A DNA stretch of 64,000 nucleotides from NCBI GenBank assembly GCA_035380245.1, contig DAOSXA010000003.1, positions 124,001 through 188,000 of the forward strand, in the 5' to 3' direction. This document shows positions 61,501 through 64,000 of this stretch, in pieces. The DNA comes from Candidatus Zixiibacteriota bacterium. GTDB taxonomy: Bacteria > Zixibacteria > MSB-5A5 > GN15 > FEB-12. Below the pieces are notes generated by a model, which had not been told where the DNA came from, did no database searches, and saw only the letters and a list, made by a program, of their open reading frames with translations. Both the position numbers and the translations under genes were made by a program. Every line of letters begins with the position of its first letter. Position 1 is the first letter of the stretch.

Positions 61501-61842
61501 TCGGCAATGTAACGATATCTATTCCGCAAAATCACGAGGATTACGTACTACTTAAACTTCCAGTAGTTCTCTGACTGATTTGCACCACCTTACCGCAAGT
61601 TCAGTGCGGAAGGAACTCCAATTAAAATGAACTGTTAAACAGGTGGTACGGCCTAAACTGTTCTGCTTTGAGGGCTTATGCCAATGATCCGGTCGGTCCT
61701 GAAACTCATGTGTCCGATCTCGATTGTCGATAATAATGTTATGGTCAATCTGTTGTGTAACAATAAATTGGATTGACAGGTTAAAGCTAATGACTATCTT
61801 TAATGCTGTGGGTCCAACCTTTTCGTGATAGGAGTACACATC
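61501..61842. other. Intergenic region upstream of the M6 protease
   Basis: About 340 bases with no gene. It holds the promoter described at 61773. An AT-rich stretch (61700-61800) and several short inverted repeats are seen, none of them a recognised RNA family. Confidence 0.6.
61773..61800 (+). promoter_or_regulatory. Promoter for the M6 protease gene
   Basis: TTGACA (61773-61778) and TATCTT (61795-61800) are 16 bases apart, giving a start near 61807 and a leader of about 35 bases with AGGAG before the GTG start. Confidence 0.6.
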
Positions 61843-64000
61843 GTGATCAACTGTGGAAATCATTCTCGAAATCTATCTTTCCTCATCCTAATCGCCATTG
61901 TTTTATTTATAGCTTCAACATTAACACCAGTAGTGCAAGCCACACCGCCGTCACCTGAATTGGAAGCGCTATTGCGTGCCAATGGTACCCTTGATCAGTT
62001 GGCTGCCAAATTAAACGCTGCTCGTGAAAAGGGTTTCTTTGCACCCGGTGATGCGTTGTCCGATCGTAAGGGATCTTCAGGTATGGCGCAGTCGTTCAGC
62101 GCTGAGGAACCGGACACCTTCCGGGTGATAGTTATTCTGGCCGATTTCGACGACAAACCGGCGTCGGGGGGGCTTATCTATGGATTGAAAGAAGATTTCG
62201 AACAACTCCTGTTTTCGTTCGACAACTACGATACCCATTACTCCATGTCGGAGTTTTACCGGGACAATTCCTACGGCGGTTTTATCATGATCGGAGATGT
62301 GGTCGGTTGGTATCGCATGCCGGAGGATTACGCTTATTACGTCAATGCGAACTACGGTTTCAGCTCTTATCCGACCAACGCCCAGCATTTGGCCGAAGAT
62401 GCTCTGCTCATGGCCGACGATGATGTCGATTTCTCGCTCTACGACAACGACGGCAACGGCTATATCGATGGCGTGTTTATCATCCACTCCGGTCTCGGTG
62501 CGGAGCAGACCGGCAGTGATTACGATATCTGGTCGCATAACTCCGGCCTGCATTCTTCCCTCTATCTGGACGGTGTTACGGCTACACAGTATTCGATGGA
62601 ACCGGAAGAGAACAGCTCCAGCGGTCTGGTTACGATGGGTGTTTTCGCTCATGAATACGGACACACGCTCGGTTTACCCGATCTTTACGATACTGATTAT
62701 TCCACCGATGGGATTGGCTATTGGTCGATCATGGCCGGTGGCTCCTGGGGCAGCAACGGGGCTCGTCCGTCTTATTTCGATGCCTGGTGCAAGTACCAAC
62801 TCGGTTTTGTTGAACCGACTAACATTATTTCGAACCAGCTCGACGTGGCCATTGCCACCTCTTACTATAATCCGGTGTTATACCGAGTCTGGCAGGATGG
62901 AATTGTGGGACAGCAGTATTTTCTGGTAGAGAACCGCCGGAAAATTGGATACGACATCAATGCGCCAGGATCAGGTTTGATAATCTATCATGTCGATGAG
63001 AGTATGTGGAGTAATGACGACGAGTGGCATCGTCTGGTCAATGTCGAGCAGGCCGACGGCCGATACGATCTGGAGAACGACGTCAACAATGGCGATGGCT
63101 CGGATCCCTGGGGAACCGAAACCGCGACTCATTTCGATGACCTGTCGGTACCGAACAGCAGGGCTTATTCGGGTGCTCAGACACTGGTCGCAGTCTGGAA
63201 TATCTCCGATGTAGATTCGATGATGTATGCCAATTTCGATATCGATTATTCTCATGCCCGCTTTACCATGACCGATATGGCTATTGACGATAATGCAGGC
63301 GGTGATGGCGACGGGACTTTCGAGCCGGGGGAGACGATTGAACTGACTTTCGCGTTGAGCAACGCCTGGTTGGGAGCCACCAACGTTACGGCAGTTCTTT
63401 CGGCGGCCAACAATGACATCACTTTCCCCACCGGGTCGGTCAATATCGGCACGGTGGCCGGATCGGGTGGAACCGGCGACAATTATCTTCAACCGCTGCA
63501 GTTCACTATCCCGATTGATTTCGAGCCCTGTATCGATTCTTTCTCGCTTGACATTACTACCGACAATCCGCTCGATGAAACCCATTTCGGGCTGGAGATT
63601 CATTTGGGCGGCGCCGAGATTCTGGTGGTCGATGACGACAATGGCGACGATTACCAGAGCAGTGTAACAGCCCCGTTGTTGGCAAACGGCAAACCGTATG
63701 ATCTCTATGATAAATCCACCGAAGGTTCACCCTCCGGGGCGCTTCTGAACGAGTATACAACCGTGATTTGGCTGACCGGTGCGAGTCGCTCGGGAATTCT
63801 ATCGTCAGCCGACATTACTGCCATGGAAACCTATCTGGACAATGGCGGTAATTTGTTTCTTACCGGGCAGTCGATCGTGAAACAGCTCGATAGCGACGAT
63901 CCTGCTTTCCTGAATAACTATCTGCGAGTCGAATATGCCGCCGATCTGTTTTATCCTTTGCACCTGGGTGTAACCGGTTCGATCCTGGGTGACGGGCTTA
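61843..64000 (+). CDS. Secreted M6-family (immune inhibitor A-like) metalloprotease (3' end cut by window edge)
   Basis: The frame opens at a GTG at 61843 with AGGAG 8 bases upstream and runs off the right edge, giving 719 residues. A signal peptide ends near PVVQATP. A prodomain (about 30-90) is followed by the M6 protease domain. H270-E-Y-G-H274 followed by TLGLPDLYDTD is the HExxHxxGxxD zinc motif of M6/InhA enzymes, and the domain is preceded by YDNDGNGYIDGVFIIHSG. Beta-sandwich domains (about 470 on: IELTFALSNAWLGATNVTAV) follow and continue past the window. It should degrade proteins outside the cell. A Por sorting domain may lie beyond the edge. Confidence 0.92.
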   Translation, partial: MINCGNHSRNLSFLILIAIVLFIASTLTPVVQATPPSPELEALLRANGTLDQLAAKLNAAREKGFFAPGDALSDRKGSSGMAQSFSAEEPDTFRVIVILADFDDKPASGGLIYGLKEDFEQLLFSFDNYDTHYSMSEFYRDNSYGGFIMIGDVVGWYRMPEDYAYYVNANYGFSSYPTNAQHLAEDALLMADDDVDFSLYDNDGNGYIDGVFIIHSGLGAEQTGSDYDIWSHNSGLHSSLYLDGVTATQYSMEPEENSSSGLVTMGVFAHEYGHTLGLPDLYDTDYSTDGIGYWSIMAGGSWGSNGARPSYFDAWCKYQLGFVEPTNIISNQLDVAIATSYYNPVLYRVWQDGIVGQQYFLVENRRKIGYDINAPGSGLIIYHVDESMWSNDDEWHRLVNVEQADGRYDLENDVNNGDGSDPWGTETATHFDDLSVPNSRAYSGAQTLVAVWNISDVDSMMYANFDIDYSHARFTMTDMAIDDNAGGDGDGTFEPGETIELTFALSNAWLGATNVTAVLSAANNDITFPTGSVNIGTVAGSGGTGDNYLQPLQFTIPIDFEPCIDSFSLDITTDNPLDETHFGLEIHLGGAEILVVDDDNGDDYQSSVTAPLLANGKPYDLYDKSTEGSPSGALLNEYTTVIWLTGASRSGILSSADITAMETYLDNGGNLFLTGQSIVKQLDSDDPAFLNNYLRVEYAADLFYPLHLGVTGSILGDGL

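Overview
The window looks like part of a chromosome from an uncultured Gram-negative bacterium of the FCB group, most likely candidate phylum Zixibacteria. This placement is an inference. It rests on secreted proteins with dockerin-like 'DISDLVYLVxYMF' repeats, Por-type (type IX secretion) C-terminal domains, a PorV/PorQ-family protein, a SusC-like TonB-dependent receptor, a large bacterial SRP RNA, and intergenic spaces filled with short GC-rich palindromic repeats. All function calls come from motifs read by eye; no database search was run.

Layout. 1-4.8 kb: a truncated M14 carboxypeptidase, a secreted protein with a thrombospondin-3-like Ca-binding stalk and dockerin repeats, and a rhodanese-like protein. 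5.1-18.9 kb, all minus strand: two ECF sigma-factor modules in tandem. The distal one is sigma plus a zinc-finger/TPR membrane protein. The proximal one is sigma, a soluble zinc-finger anti-sigma-like protein, a cytoplasmic TPR-CHAT protease, and a 2173-residue secreted subtilisin/beta-helix protein. 19.0-24.2 kb: a DedA-family protein, a one-gene islet flanked by 57-bp direct repeats of the tRNA-Leu 3' end, then tRNA-Leu, secG, tpiA, pgk and gap. 24.2-29.9 kb: a beta-barrel protein, an aspartic protease, a degenerate receiver, pyruvate kinase and a polysaccharide deacetylase. 30.2-37.6 kb: class II ribonucleotide reductase, a GT9 glycosyltransferase, a radical SAM protein, a probable 6S-like RNA, acpS and pyrE.

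37.6-42.7 kb is a five-gene signalling operon: a periplasmic binding protein, a membrane histidine kinase, two lone receivers and a hybrid kinase, with no DNA-binding output. 43.0-49.4 kb is a TonB receptor, Por-secreted protein and PorV triad. 49.6-58.4 kb holds a HExxH metallopeptidase, rmuC, sthA, a membrane TPR protein, and recR-ebfC-dnaX, with an A10 slippery run inside dnaX. 58.6-64 kb holds tRNA-Ala, SRP RNA, a secreted TonB-C protein, a DMT permease and a truncated M6 metalloprotease.

The most interesting unit is the sigma / zinc-finger / TPR-CHAT / secreted subtilase operon. It has the parts of a protease-controlled transcription switch: a sigma factor, a soluble zinc-finger partner, a cytoplasmic caspase-like protease with an intact His-Cys dyad, and a giant extracellular protease that could leave through the Por system. 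The other strong observations are the tRNA-Leu islet, the programmed-slippage signal in dnaX, and the modular palindromic intergenic repeats.
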